Shown here in pieces: positions 8,435 through 17,168 of a stretch of DNA of 64,000 bases. A program made the translations under genes and the position numbers. The notes below the pieces were generated by a model. The model did not search any database, had not been told where the DNA came from, and worked only from the letters and a program-made list of their open reading frames with translations. How positions within the stretch are numbered: position 1 is the stretch's first letter; each line of letters starts with the position of its first letter. The stretch comes from DATKRB01 sp963794215 (GTDB lineage Bacteria > Actinomycetota > Acidimicrobiia > Acidimicrobiales > RAAP-2): NCBI GenBank assembly GCA_963794215.1, contig CAWCCQ010000001.1, forward strand, positions 1,276,468 through 1,340,467, in the 5' to 3' direction.

Positions 8435-9778
8435 ATGGACGAGCAGTGGCACCCGGGTTCGTGGCGGACCAGACCCGCCGCCCAGCAACCCGTCTGGCCG
8501 GACGCCGAGGCACTCAAGCACGTCGAGGCGCGCCTGGCCGCCCTTCCCCCCATGGTCTTCGCCGGCGAGATCCGGCGCCTCACCTCGACCCTCGGGCACG
8601 TGGCCCGTGGCGACGCCTTCTTGCTGCAGGCCGGGGACTGCGCCGAGTCCTTCGCCGAGTTCTCTGCCGACAACATCCGCGACAAGCTCCGGGTCATCTT
8701 GCAGATGGCGGTAGCGCTCACGTACGCGTCTGGCGTGCCGGTAGCCAAGGTAGGACGCATCGCCGGACAGTTCGCCAAGCCCCGATCCTCGGCGACCGAG
8801 CGGGTGGGCGAGGTCGAGCTCCACTCGTTCCGGGGCCACATGGTCAACGACGAGTCCTTCGACGCCGACGCCCGCCGGCCCAACCCCGAACGCCTGGTCA
8901 GCGCCTACCAGCAGTCGGTGGCGACTCTCAACCTGCTGCGGGCCTTCACCAAGGGCGGATTTGCCGACCTGAGCCAGGTGCACCAGTGGAACCAGCAGTT
9001 CGTCGCCTCCTCGGCCGAGGGGCGGCGCTACGAGCGGATCGCCGGCGAGATCGACCGGGCCCTGCGGTTCATGCGGGCGTGCGGAATCGATCTCGAGGCC
9101 GAAGAGGGTCTGCACCAGGTCGAGTTCTGGACCAGCCACGAAGCGCTGATCCTGCCCTACGAGGAGGCGCTGACTCGGCAGGACTCTCTGACCGGTGACT
9201 GGGTCGACACCTCCGCGCACATGGTGTGGGTCGGTGAGCGGACGCGCCAGGTCGACGGCGCGCACGTTGAGTTCTTGTCGGGCGTCCGCAACCCCGTCGG
9301 CGCCAAGATCGGACCGGGGGCCAGCCCCGACGAGATCGTCGAGCTGTGCGCCCGTCTCGACCCGGAGCGCACGCCGGGCCGTCTGACCCTGATCACCCGG
9401 ATCGGCGCGGGCAAGGTCGGTCAGGTCCTCCCCCCGCTCCTGCGAGCGGTCCACGACGCCGGGCACCTCCCGGTATGGGCCTGCGACCCCATGCACGGCA
9501 ACACGTTCACCAGCGAGCACGGCCAGAAGACCCGGCGCTTCGACGACATTCTCACCGAACTGCGCGACTTCTTCGCGGTCCACCACGACGAGGGCACGTG
9601 GCCCGGTGGCGTCCACGTCGAGCTCACCGGTGACGACGTGACCGAGTGCCTCGGCGGCGCCGAGGAGATCCTCGAAGGTGACCTCCACCTGCGCTACACG
9701 ACCACGTGCGACCCGCGCCTCAACGCCCGTCAGTCGCTCGACCTGGCGTTCCGGGTCGCCGAGATGCTCAGGGACTGA
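8435..9778 (+). CDS. aroG: Class II 3-deoxy-D-arabino-heptulosonate-7-phosphate synthase
   Basis: 447 residues from ATG 8435, which follows a GGAG close by. It condenses phosphoenolpyruvate and erythrose-4-phosphate, the first step of the shikimate pathway. The plant-like class II family signatures are visible: W-x-P-x-SWR at the start, LLQAGDCAESF with the metal-site Cys, RIAGQFAKPRS, HMVWVGERTRQ, NPVGAKIGPG, the metal His in DPMHGNT, and the terminal TTCDPRLNARQSLDLAF. The frame is uninterrupted. A longer upstream extension in the same frame runs antisense over nadD and is rejected. Confidence 0.96.
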   Translation: MDEQWHPGSWRTRPAAQQPVWPDAEALKHVEARLAALPPMVFAGEIRRLTSTLGHVARGDAFLLQAGDCAESFAEFSADNIRDKLRVILQMAVALTYASGVPVAKVGRIAGQFAKPRSSATERVGEVELHSFRGHMVNDESFDADARRPNPERLVSAYQQSVATLNLLRAFTKGGFADLSQVHQWNQQFVASSAEGRRYERIAGEIDRALRFMRACGIDLEAEEGLHQVEFWTSHEALILPYEEALTRQDSLTGDWVDTSAHMVWVGERTRQVDGAHVEFLSGVRNPVGAKIGPGASPDEIVELCARLDPERTPGRLTLITRIGAGKVGQVLPPLLRAVHDAGHLPVWACDPMHGNTFTSEHGQKTRRFDDILTELRDFFAVHHDEGTWPGGVHVELTGDDVTECLGGAEEILEGDLHLRYTTTCDPRLNARQSLDLAFRVAEMLRD

Positions 9779-9856
9779 GACCGCCGGGGATCTGACCCAG
9801 CGCCATCCGTTCAGCGAGGATCCGGCGCCCGGGGGATCCGATCCACAAAGGGTCCT

Positions 9857-9885
9857 TTGGTTCAGGACGTGACCGTCGGTACACT
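9857..9885 (+). promoter_or_regulatory. Candidate sigma-70-type promoter for the secreted repeat protein
   Basis: TTGGTT at 9857-9862 and TACACT at 9880-9885 are separated by 17 bp, a good spacing for a housekeeping promoter. It lies about 65 bp before the proposed TTG start at 9951, in a non-coding gap after aroG. Pattern match only. Confidence 0.4.
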
Positions 9886-9950
9886 GGTGCCCGGCGTGGC
9901 TTCTCGGGTTCTCTCTTCTTCGATCCGCGGCACCGGCGCGGGCTCGGTTC

Positions 9951-11480
9951 TTGCGAGCGGCGGCGCTGATCGCCCTGGTGGGCGTGCTCTCTCCGTTGGC
10001 CCTCGAGTCGCTCCAAAGTCCTCCGGCGTCCGCCCAGAGCACCGGGGTCCCCGCGTACTGGCTCGTCGCCGCCGACGGGGGGGTCTTCTCCTTCGGCGGC
10101 GCGCCCTTCTACGGCTCGATGGGTGGCCAGAACCTCAACCGACCGATCGTCGGCATCGCCGGATCGAATCTCGGTGGGTACTGGGAGGTGGCGTCCGACG
10201 GCGGGATCTTCGCCTTCGACGCGCCGTTCTACGGCTCGATGGGTGGCCAGCACCTCAACCAACCGATCGTGGGCATGGCGGCGGACCGGGCCACCGGGGG
10301 CTACTGGGAGGTGGCGTCCGACGGCGGAATCTTCACCTTCGACGCCCCGTTCCACGGCTCCATGGGTGGCCAGCACCTCAACCAACCGATCGTGGGCATG
10401 GCGGCGACGCCAGACGGGGGCGGGTACTGGCTGGTCGCTGCCGACGGCGGCATCTTCGCCTTCGGTGACGCCCCCTACGAGGGCTCGATGGGGGGCCAGC
10501 ACCTCGACCAACCGATCGTGGGCATGGCGATCTCCCCCGACGGGCACGGGTACTGGGAGCTGGCCGCCGACGGCGGCATCTTCGCCTTCGGTGATGCCCC
10601 CTATGAGGGTTCGCTCGGAGGTGTCCCCCAGAGCCGGGCCATCGCCGCCATCTCCAGCACGCCGGTGAGCGCCGGGTACTGGTTCACCAACACCAACGGC
10701 GCGGTCAGCGCGTTCGGATCAGCCACGTACTGGGGGTCGGCCCCGCAGGTGCTGAACAAGCCGGTGGTGGCCATGGCGGAAGCCACCGGCAGCGGCTCGT
10801 TCACCGGCGGATCCTTTCCGTCGGGCTCCTTCGGGTACGACGTCTCGAACTACCAGTGCTCGTCCCAACCGCCGTCGCCTCACACGGTGGGCATCGTCGA
10901 GGTGGAGGGCGGTTCGTTCGCCACGGTCAATCCCTGCCTGGGCACCGAGGCCTCCTGGGCCGGCGCGGGCCTCAACCTCTACATCTACTTGACGTTTGGG
11001 ACCACGGCCACTTCCCCTGACGCGGCTTGTCTGTCGGCCGAGTCGCCCACGGCCTGCAACTACGGGTTCGAGACCGCCCTCGACGGCTTCGCCAAGGCAA
11101 AGAACGCCGGGGTGAACACCGCGGTGACCTGGTGGCTCGACGTGGAGGGCGATCCGTCGTGGACCACCGACACCATGGCCAACGCGTCGCTCGTCCAAGG
11201 GGCCATCGACGGCCTGCACTACGAGGGTCTCAACAACGTGGGCATCTACGCCAGCCCCGACGTGTGGAATCAGATCGTCGGCACGTACCAGCCAGCTGTG
11301 CCCTACTGGGCGGCGGACTGGCAAGTGGACCCGGCCTCGACGTGCTCCCAGGTGCACACGCTGTTCCCCCACGCCCAGCTGCCCACCGGCCCGGTCCAGG
11401 TGGTCCAGTACAGCTCGCCCTCCGCGTCGATCGCCCTCGGCGGAATGAGCACGAGCTACGACGACGACTACGCCTGCTGA
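9951..11480 (+). CDS. Secreted protein: six beta-repeats plus GH25-like C-terminal domain
   Basis: 509 residues if started at TTG 9951, the only plausible start after an in-frame stop near 9870. Residues 1-30 form a signal peptide (ALIALVGVLSPLAL, cleavage near ASAQS). Residues 36-282 are six units of about 42 residues of the type YWxVAADGGIFAFGDAPFxGS, probably a propeller or beta-repeat surface module. From about 295 on, the domain YDVSNYQ...TWWLDVEGD...VGIYASPDVW...YWAADW...VQYSS...DDDYAC resembles the GH25/DUF1906-like lysozyme barrel, including a D-x-E pair that could be catalytic. The role is inferred: cell-wall binding and cleavage outside the cell. The 3' end overlaps the convergent phosphatase gene by 13 bp. 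Confidence 0.72.
   Translation: MRAAALIALVGVLSPLALESLQSPPASAQSTGVPAYWLVAADGGVFSFGGAPFYGSMGGQNLNRPIVGIAGSNLGGYWEVASDGGIFAFDAPFYGSMGGQHLNQPIVGMAADRATGGYWEVASDGGIFTFDAPFHGSMGGQHLNQPIVGMAATPDGGGYWLVAADGGIFAFGDAPYEGSMGGQHLDQPIVGMAISPDGHGYWELAADGGIFAFGDAPYEGSLGGVPQSRAIAAISSTPVSAGYWFTNTNGAVSAFGSATYWGSAPQVLNKPVVAMAEATGSGSFTGGSFPSGSFGYDVSNYQCSSQPPSPHTVGIVEVEGGSFATVNPCLGTEASWAGAGLNLYIYLTFGTTATSPDAACLSAESPTACNYGFETALDGFAKAKNAGVNTAVTWWLDVEGDPSWTTDTMANASLVQGAIDGLHYEGLNNVGIYASPDVWNQIVGTYQPAVPYWAADWQVDPASTCSQVHTLFPHAQLPTGPVQVVQYSSPSASIALGGMSTSYDDDYAC
10056..10797 (+). repeat. Six tandem ~126-bp coding repeats
   Basis: Six in-frame units encode YW-x6-DGG-x-F-x-F-x-AP-x2-GS-x-GGQ-x-LN-x-PIVGMA. Units 2, 3 and 4 are the most alike at DNA level (shared stretches around GGCTCGATGGGTGGCCAG), while units 5 and 6 have drifted. 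The pattern suggests recent duplication in the middle of the array. Confidence 0.8.
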
Positions 11481-12166
11481 GCCAGCCTCGAAGTTCTCTC
11501 GGTGCCTAGCGGCGTGACGTCGTTGTAGCGCTCGAGGCGCCAGACCCCGTCGGCCACGTGCCACTCGGTGAGCGAGGCGTGCACCGTGTGCAGCCCGAGG
11601 CGGGGACGAGCGGGGTCCACCGGCAAGAACCCGAGCAGGCTGGCCTCGACGACCCCGGCATGGCAGAACGCCACGATCGTCTTCGGGCGATCGGCGGACC
11701 CCGACCGGGCGAGACGCGCCAGCGCGCTAGTGGCACGGACCACGAAGCCCGACCAGCTCTCCACGCCGGGGGCCAGCGGTTCGTCGGGCCGCAGGTCCCA
11801 GTCGGGCTCGGGATACCGTGCGGCGAACTGCGCCCAGGTCATCCCATCGGCGTCCCCGGGTCGCAGCTCGCTCAACTCGGGATCCTCGACGATCGGCTGG
11901 ACCGGTCCGTCGGCCGGTGCGAGCGCCGGGGCGACGATCTGGGCAGTCTGGATCGCCCGGGCCAGCGTCGAGGCGTAGAGGGCGTCCACGTGACCGAGCT
12001 CACCGGTGCGAGCGAGCCGGTCGCGCAGCGCCTCGGCTTGGGCCACCCCGAGCGCGGTGAGGCCGGTGCACCCGACAACGCCGCCCACCACCCCGTTGAC
12101 GTTGCATGCTGCCTCGCCGTGGCGCACCAGCACGAGCCGGGTTCCACGCAAGCTGGTCGGCCCCAC
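11468..12166 (-). CDS. Histidine phosphatase family protein (phosphoglycerate-mutase-like)
   Basis: About 232 residues from GTG 12166; an ATG at 12265 would overlap the previous gene by 49 bp and add Pro/Arg-rich sequence. The catalytic RHG motif is clear (LVLVRHGEAACN), followed by GLTALGVAQAEALRDRL, the STLARAIQTAQ loop, a proton-donor Glu in ELRPGDADGM, and the second His in VAFCHAGVVEASL. This family removes phosphate from small molecules or proteins; the substrate cannot be read from sequence. Last gene of the proA-moxR-VWA run. Confidence 0.82.
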   Translation of the reverse strand: MGPTSLRGTRLVLVRHGEAACNVNGVVGGVVGCTGLTALGVAQAEALRDRLARTGELGHVDALYASTLARAIQTAQIVAPALAPADGPVQPIVEDPELSELRPGDADGMTWAQFAARYPEPDWDLRPDEPLAPGVESWSGFVVRATSALARLARSGSADRPKTIVAFCHAGVVEASLLGFLPVDPARPRLGLHTVHASLTEWHVADGVWRLERYNDVTPLGTERTSRLAQQA

Positions 12167-12216
12167 CGTACGTGCACCTCGGGGCGGGACGCCGGGCGGG
12201 GGCGCCGTGTCCCCGC

Positions 12217-13659
12217 TCAGGCGAGCTCTCCCACGAACTGCTCGAGCTGTCGCAACGTCCGGCACTCGACGACAGCGTCGCAGTAGATGGCGTACTCGTC
12301 GACGATGGAGTCACCCGATCCCCAGTAGTCACGGGGCTCGGGGTTGAGCCAATAGACATGCCGAGCCTTGCGCCGCATGTCCTCGAGCACCCAGGACTCC
12401 GATGCGTGGTAGTTGTTCCGCGCGTCACCGAGCAGCAGGACGCTCGTGCGGGGACTGATCTCCTCACCCCACCGGCTGTGGAACGTGGAGAGTGCGTGCC
12501 CGTAGTCGGAGTGGCCGTCCACCCAGACCACGTCGGCCTCGGTGTTGATCCGGTGCACCGCGGTGGACGGATCGTCGACCCCCTCGAAGAACCTCGTGAC
12601 CTCGTCGATGCCGTCGACGAACACGAAACTGCGCACCTTGGAGAACTGCGAGCTGATCGCATAGACGAGGTGCAAGGTGAAGCGGGCAAAGGAGGCTACC
12701 GACCCCGACACGTCGGCGATGACGAGAATCTCGGGTTTGGCCGGGCGGGGGTGACGGAACCGTGGATCGACCGGAACCCCGCCGAAGGAGAGCGATCGGC
12801 GCATGGTGGCACGGAAGTCCAGCCGGCCTTGGCGACCGTGCCGGCGCTTGCGGGTGAGCCGCACCGCCAGTTTCCGGCTGAGCGGGTGGAGCGCCCGGTG
12901 CAGGGCGTCGAGCTCCCCGCGGGTGGCGTGCATGACGTCGAGATCCTCGGGCAACGGCTTGCGCACCGACTTGGCCAACGCCTCGGCCCCTCGGTCCTCG
13001 ACCAACCGGCGCCGTATCTCTTGCTCGATGGCCTGGCGGAGCTTCTCGATCCGGGCCCGGTACTCGTCGCGAATCAGGCGGTCCTCCAAGGGCGTGAGGT
13101 CCTTGTCGCCGGGGACCGACTCGCGCGCTCCGGTGACCAGTCGCTCGAACACCGCGTCGAGGTCAAGATTCCGCAGGGTCCGGTAGAGGTAATAGGTCCC
13201 CCCGACGGGCCGTCCGGGCTCCATCCCGCCAAAGCGGCTCACTGCGTGGCGGGCCACCACCGGGACGAGAGCGTCGTCGCCGGTGGCGAGGGCCCGGTAG
13301 AGCATGGCTGCCAGCTCCTCGGCACTCAGCGCCTCGCCGCCTCCGCCTCCTGAGCCCCTCGCGCCCGCCGGAACCGTCCCATCGCCGTCCTCGGCATCCT
13401 CTTGCTCGCCGCTCTCCTCGCCCATGGCGCGCAGCGAGGCGGCGGTCCGGGTGGCGAAGAAGATCTCGAACGCGGTCTCGAAGGCCCGCCAGTGGGAGCT
13501 CGACTTCACAAGGGTGGCGGCGAGCGCGTACTTGAGGGCCTCTCGGTCCTCCAAGGGGATGTGGTGCACCGCCTCGGCGGCGTCGAGGTGCTCGGTCAGT
13601 GAGACCGGCAACCCGGCGCGGCGGAGCTCGGCGACGAAGCCGGACAGCAGATCGAGCAC
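12217..13659 (-). CDS. VWA-domain protein, CoxE-like
   Basis: 480 residues from GTG 13659, 19 bp after the MoxR gene. The N-terminal part (FVAELRRAGLPVSLTEHLDAA) matches the start typical of CoxE/YehP-type VWA proteins. Residues 120-150 are an acidic then Gly-rich low-complexity linker. The C-terminal von Willebrand A domain has the metal-site motif VIADVSGSVASF (DxSxS) at about residue 315, and downstream HSDYGHALSTF and LLLGDARNNY. With MoxR ATPases these proteins form chaperone pairs that mature or insert metal into target enzymes. No obvious client is adjacent. Confidence 0.85.
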   Translation of the reverse strand: MLDLLSGFVAELRRAGLPVSLTEHLDAAEAVHHIPLEDREALKYALAATLVKSSSHWRAFETAFEIFFATRTAASLRAMGEESGEQEDAEDGDGTVPAGARGSGGGGGEALSAEELAAMLYRALATGDDALVPVVARHAVSRFGGMEPGRPVGGTYYLYRTLRNLDLDAVFERLVTGARESVPGDKDLTPLEDRLIRDEYRARIEKLRQAIEQEIRRRLVEDRGAEALAKSVRKPLPEDLDVMHATRGELDALHRALHPLSRKLAVRLTRKRRHGRQGRLDFRATMRRSLSFGGVPVDPRFRHPRPAKPEILVIADVSGSVASFARFTLHLVYAISSQFSKVRSFVFVDGIDEVTRFFEGVDDPSTAVHRINTEADVVWVDGHSDYGHALSTFHSRWGEEISPRTSVLLLGDARNNYHASESWVLEDMRRKARHVYWLNPEPRDYWGSGDSIVDEYAIYCDAVVECRTLRQLEQFVGELA

Positions 13660-13678
13660 GAGGAGTGGAGTCCGGCGC

Positions 13679-14662
13679 TCAGGTGTCGGCGGACAGCAGT
13701 TCCTTGGCCGCCCGTTCGATGTCGGTCTGGTACTTGAGCAAGATGTGCAGCGTGTCACGGGCCTGTGCGGCGTCGATCGACTCGACACCGAGTACCACAA
13801 GGGTCCGGGCCCAGTCGAGGGTCTCGGAGACCGAGGGCGCCTTGCGGAGCTCGAGGGTGCGCAGCGATCGCACGATGCGCGCCACCTGGTCGGCCAGCTC
13901 CTCGCTGATCCCCGGAACCCGGGTCCGCACGATGTTGCGCTCGCGCTCGAGGTCGGGGTAGTCGACGTGCAGGTACAGGCATCGCCGCTTGAGCGCCTCG
14001 GACAGCTCGCGTGTGTTGTTCGAGGTGAGGAACACCAGCGGCAGTCGGGTGGCGCGTACGGTCCCGAGCTCGGGGATCGACACCTGGTACTCAGAGAGGA
14101 TCTCGAGCAAGAGCGCCTCGGTCTCGAGCTCCACCCGGTCGACCTCGTCGATCAGCAGCACGATGGGCTCGTCGGCCCGGATGGCCTCGAGGAGTGGCCG
14201 GGTGAGGAGGAACTCCTCAGAGAAAATGTCCTCCTCGAGCTCTCCCCAGGTCGGACGACCACTGCCGTCGTCGGCGGGGTCGGAGTTCCCCGACAGGTTG
14301 CCGGCCTGAATACGCAGGAGCTGCTTGCGGTAGTTCCACTCGTAGAGGGCCTTGGACTCGTCGAGCCCCTCGTAGCACTGGAGCCGAATGAGCCGGCTGC
14401 CGGTCAAGTCGGCCACCGACTTGGCCAGCTGCGTCTTGCCGGTACCGGCCGGCCCTTCCACCAAGACAGGCTTGCCCAGGCGATCGGCGAGATAGACCAC
14501 CCCGGCGATTCCTTCGTCGGCCAGGTACTTGACCTCGGCCAAGCCGGCCCGCACCTCGCCCACCGACGCAAAGCGTGCCGGGCCTACGTCGGGAAGCCCG
14601 AGCGGCCCCCCTGCTCCGTGCCCGGTGCTCGGCACGTCTGTCGATTCGGGTCCTACGCTCAC
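13679..14662 (-). CDS. MoxR-type AAA+ ATPase
   Basis: 327 residues from GTG 14662, which overlaps the proA stop (GTGA). It shows Walker A (VEGPAGTGKTQLAK) near residue 60, Walker B (IVLLIDEVDRVE) near 140, sensor-1 (LVFLTSNNTREL) near 180 and the RRCLYLHVDYPD motif of MoxR/CoxD proteins. MoxR ATPases remodel partner proteins together with a VWA co-factor, here the next gene. Coupling to proA is probably a matter of operon packing rather than proline synthesis. Confidence 0.9.
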   Translation of the reverse strand: MSVGPESTDVPSTGHGAGGPLGLPDVGPARFASVGEVRAGLAEVKYLADEGIAGVVYLADRLGKPVLVEGPAGTGKTQLAKSVADLTGSRLIRLQCYEGLDESKALYEWNYRKQLLRIQAGNLSGNSDPADDGSGRPTWGELEEDIFSEEFLLTRPLLEAIRADEPIVLLIDEVDRVELETEALLLEILSEYQVSIPELGTVRATRLPLVFLTSNNTRELSEALKRRCLYLHVDYPDLERERNIVRTRVPGISEELADQVARIVRSLRTLELRKAPSVSETLDWARTLVVLGVESIDAAQARDTLHILLKYQTDIERAAKELLSADT

Positions 14663-15906
14663 CTGCGAACCTGCCCCTCTCCTCGTACGATCCACTTCAC
14701 ACTCGTCAGCTCCCGCAGCCCCATTGGCCCCCGGGCGTGCAGTTTCTGGGTCGAGATCCCCACTTCGGCGCCCAGGCCCAGCTCGTTGCCGTCGACGAAA
14801 CGCGTGGAGGCGTTGACGACCACTGCGGCGGCGTCCACCTCGCGTACGAAACGCTCGGCCGCAGCGATGTCGGCGGTCACGATCGCCTCGGAGTGACCAG
14901 AGCCGTACCGGCTGATGTGCTCGACAGCGGCGCTCAGGTCGTCGGCGACCGCGATACTCAGCTTGAGGCCGAGGAACTCGGTGGCGAAGTCCTCTTCGCT
15001 GGCTGCTCCGATCCCGGGAAGGATCGCCTGTGCCTGCTCGTCGCCGACCAGCTCCACACCGTCGAGCAACGAGCGAACGAGCGGAAGGAACTCGGCCGCA
15101 ACGGCCGCGTGCACCACGAGCGACTCGGCGGCGTTGCACACCCCGGGTCGCTGGGTCTTGGCGTTGAGAACGATGTCGGCGGCCATGGCCAGGTCGGCGG
15201 CGCGGTCGACGTACACGTGGCAATTGCCCGAACCGTCAAGCACGTAGGGCACCGTGGCTTGCTCGATCATCGTGGCGATGAGCTCTGGTCCACCGCGCGG
15301 GATCAGGCAGTCGATCAGGCCCCGTAGACGCATGAAGGCGACCGCCGAGCCATGACCGGACTCCTCCACCAGCGCCACGGCATCGGCAGGGAGGCCCGCC
15401 TTGACCACCGCGGTGCGCAGCACCTCGACCAGAGCCCGGTTGGAGCGCACTGCCGAAGATGACCCCCGCAAGAAGGCGGCGTTTCCCGCCTTGAGGCACA
15501 GGGCCGCCGCATCGGTGGTGACATTCGGGCGGTTCTCGTAGATGACACCGACGACGCCCAGGGGCACCCGGACCCGCTGGACCCGCAGCCCGTTGGGCCT
15601 GACCCACCCATCGACAATCTCGCCCAGCGGATCGGCCAGGGCGGCGACGTTGCGCAAGCCCTCGGCCATCTGTGCGAGCCGACCCTCGTGCAGCGCCAGG
15701 CGGTCGATACTGGTCTGGTCGGCACCGTTGCGTTCGGCGTCGGTCACATCCGCGGCGTTCGCCTCGAGCACTGCGCCCGAGTGGCTGCTCAACAGGTCCG
15801 CAGCCGTGTGTAGGACGTCGTCCCGCACCGCCGAGGACGAGCGTGCCACGTGGCGTGAGGCGGCGCGCACGCGCAGCGCCAACTCCTCGAGATCACCAGG
15901 TTGCAC
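14659..15906 (-). CDS. proA: Gamma-glutamyl phosphate reductase
   Basis: 415 residues from GTG 15906. ProA reduces gamma-glutamyl phosphate to glutamate semialdehyde with NADPH, the second step of proline synthesis. Characteristic segments are VPLGVVGVIYENRPNVTTDAAALCLKAGN, LIPRGGPELIATM, the catalytic-Cys motif NAKTQRPGVCNAAESLVVH, and NASTRFVDGNELGLGAEVGISTQKLHARGPMGL at the end. It lies 131 bp after proB with a short repeat tract between them. Intact frame. Confidence 0.96.
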   Translation of the reverse strand: MQPGDLEELALRVRAASRHVARSSSAVRDDVLHTAADLLSSHSGAVLEANAADVTDAERNGADQTSIDRLALHEGRLAQMAEGLRNVAALADPLGEIVDGWVRPNGLRVQRVRVPLGVVGVIYENRPNVTTDAAALCLKAGNAAFLRGSSSAVRSNRALVEVLRTAVVKAGLPADAVALVEESGHGSAVAFMRLRGLIDCLIPRGGPELIATMIEQATVPYVLDGSGNCHVYVDRAADLAMAADIVLNAKTQRPGVCNAAESLVVHAAVAAEFLPLVRSLLDGVELVGDEQAQAILPGIGAASEEDFATEFLGLKLSIAVADDLSAAVEHISRYGSGHSEAIVTADIAAAERFVREVDAAAVVVNASTRFVDGNELGLGAEVGISTQKLHARGPMGLRELTSVKWIVRGEGQVRR

Positions 15907-15956
15907 ACACCAAGCCTACCGCGGGCCACCGACCGGGGGCCGTGGCCAGGCCCCCT

Positions 15957-16031
15957 GGCGGGGCGGTGGCCAGGGTGCCCCGGCGGAGCGGTGGCCCAGG
16001 TGCCCCGGCGGGGCGGTGGCTAGGGCGCCCG
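15957..16031. repeat. 25-bp GC-rich tandem repeat between proB and proA
   Basis: Three consecutive 25-bp units start at 15957, 15982 and 16007, each beginning GGCGG(G/A)GCGGTGG and ending in a CCCC or CCC-G run; a partial unit precedes them at 15941. Differences are single bases. The tract fills most of the proB-proA gap. No spacer structure is present, so it is not CRISPR. Confidence 0.85.
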
Positions 16032-16037
16032 GCGGGA

Positions 16038-17168
16038 TCAACCGAGCACGACCAGGTCGTCGCGGTGGACCACCTCGGAAGGCAGGTCCTCGGGCAGCGC
16101 GTCCGAGCGGCGGCCGACCCACTGGTCGGCCCGGGCCGAGGGGACCCGTGCGAGTCCCTTGGCGAAGACCGTGCCGTCCTCGCCCTCGATCTCCACGGCG
16201 TCTTCGGGGCCGAAGCTCCCACGCACCGACCGCACGCCCGCAGCGAGGAGCGAGCGACCGTCGTCGACCAGCGCCCGGCGAGCTCCGGCGTCCACGACCA
16301 GGGCTCCGGCCGCGCTGGTGGCGAAGGCGATCCAGAGCTTTCGTGCCGGAAGGCGACGGCTGCGCGGGCGGAACACTGTGCCCGCACCCGCCTCCCCGGC
16401 CAGCACCGCAGCGAGGACCTCAGGGCGCGACGCGTCGGCGATGACCGCCTGCACGCCCGACCACGTGGCGATCCGGGCCGCCGCCAACTTGGAGGACATC
16501 CCGCCGCTGCCCATGGCCGTGCCGGGGCCGCCCGCCGCCTCGAGGTGCCGGTGGTCGATCTCGATCACCTCCTCGATGAGGGACGCGCCCACGGCGGTCC
16601 TCGGGTCGGCGGTGAGCAGACCGGGCGCGTCGGTCAGCAGGACAAGGAGCTCGGCGCGGACGAGATGGGCGACCAAGGCGGCCAGCCGATCGTTGTCGCC
16701 GAAGCGAATCTCCTCGTCGGCCACCGCGTCGTTCTCGTTCACCACCGGAACGACCCCCAGTGCCAATAAGTGCACGAAGGTCTGCCGGGCGTGCAGGTAT
16801 TGGCGACGGTGGACGAAGTCGAGCGGCGCCAGCAAGACCTGGCCGGCGAGAAGACCCTGGGGGCTCAGTCCGTCCTGCCAGGCGTTCATGAGCCGCTGCT
16901 GGCCCACCGCCGAGACGGCCTGGAGCACCGAGGGGTCCGAAGGGCGCGGCCCTGGGCGCCCCAATGCCGACCACCCCACCGCAATGGCGCCGGAGCTCAC
17001 CAGGACCACGTCGCGACCCGCGGCGCGGATGCTGGCGATCTCGGCGCACAGCCGGGCGATGAGCCCCACATCGGCTTGGCCGTCGGGCGTCGTCACCGAT
17101 GACGACCCGACCTTCACGACGACCGGTGCGCCCCGCCCGCCGGTCTCAGGTCCGGCGGGCGAGCTCAT
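16038..17168 (-). CDS. proB: Glutamate 5-kinase with PUA domain
   Basis: 376 residues from ATG 17168, which overlaps the obg stop (ATGA). ProB phosphorylates glutamate, the feedback-controlled first step of proline synthesis. The amino-acid kinase domain shows VVVKVGSSSV at the start, VLVSSGAIAVG, VVPVVNENDAVADEEIRFGDNDRLAALVA, LLTDAPGLLTADPR, and GTAMGSGGMSSKLAAARIA. A C-terminal PUA domain (from about residue 285, LWIAFATSAAGALVVDAGARRAL) is present, as in E. coli. Coupled to obg upstream and proA downstream. Confidence 0.96.
   Translation of the reverse strand: MSSPAGPETGGRGAPVVVKVGSSSVTTPDGQADVGLIARLCAEIASIRAAGRDVVLVSSGAIAVGWSALGRPGPRPSDPSVLQAVSAVGQQRLMNAWQDGLSPQGLLAGQVLLAPLDFVHRRQYLHARQTFVHLLALGVVPVVNENDAVADEEIRFGDNDRLAALVAHLVRAELLVLLTDAPGLLTADPRTAVGASLIEEVIEIDHRHLEAAGGPGTAMGSGGMSSKLAAARIATWSGVQAVIADASRPEVLAAVLAGEAGAGTVFRPRSRRLPARKLWIAFATSAAGALVVDAGARRALVDDGRSLLAAGVRSVRGSFGPEDAVEIEGEDGTVFAKGLARVPSARADQWVGRRSDALPEDLPSEVVHRDDLVVLG

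Noticed and set aside
9815..9845. GGATCC...GGATCC inverted repeat after aroG as terminator
   Set aside because: The arms are palindromic by themselves and no T-run follows, so a terminator is not supported.
8384..10042. A 552-codon open frame on the minus strand
   Set aside because: It covers aroG in antisense and has Arg/Gly/Val-rich composition typical of shadow frames.
12106..13353. A 415-codon plus-strand frame
   Set aside because: Antisense to the VWA gene, which has a clear VWA domain and operon context.
15941..16031. Possible CRISPR array
   Set aside because: Units are 25 bp in direct tandem without unique spacers, and no cas gene is near.
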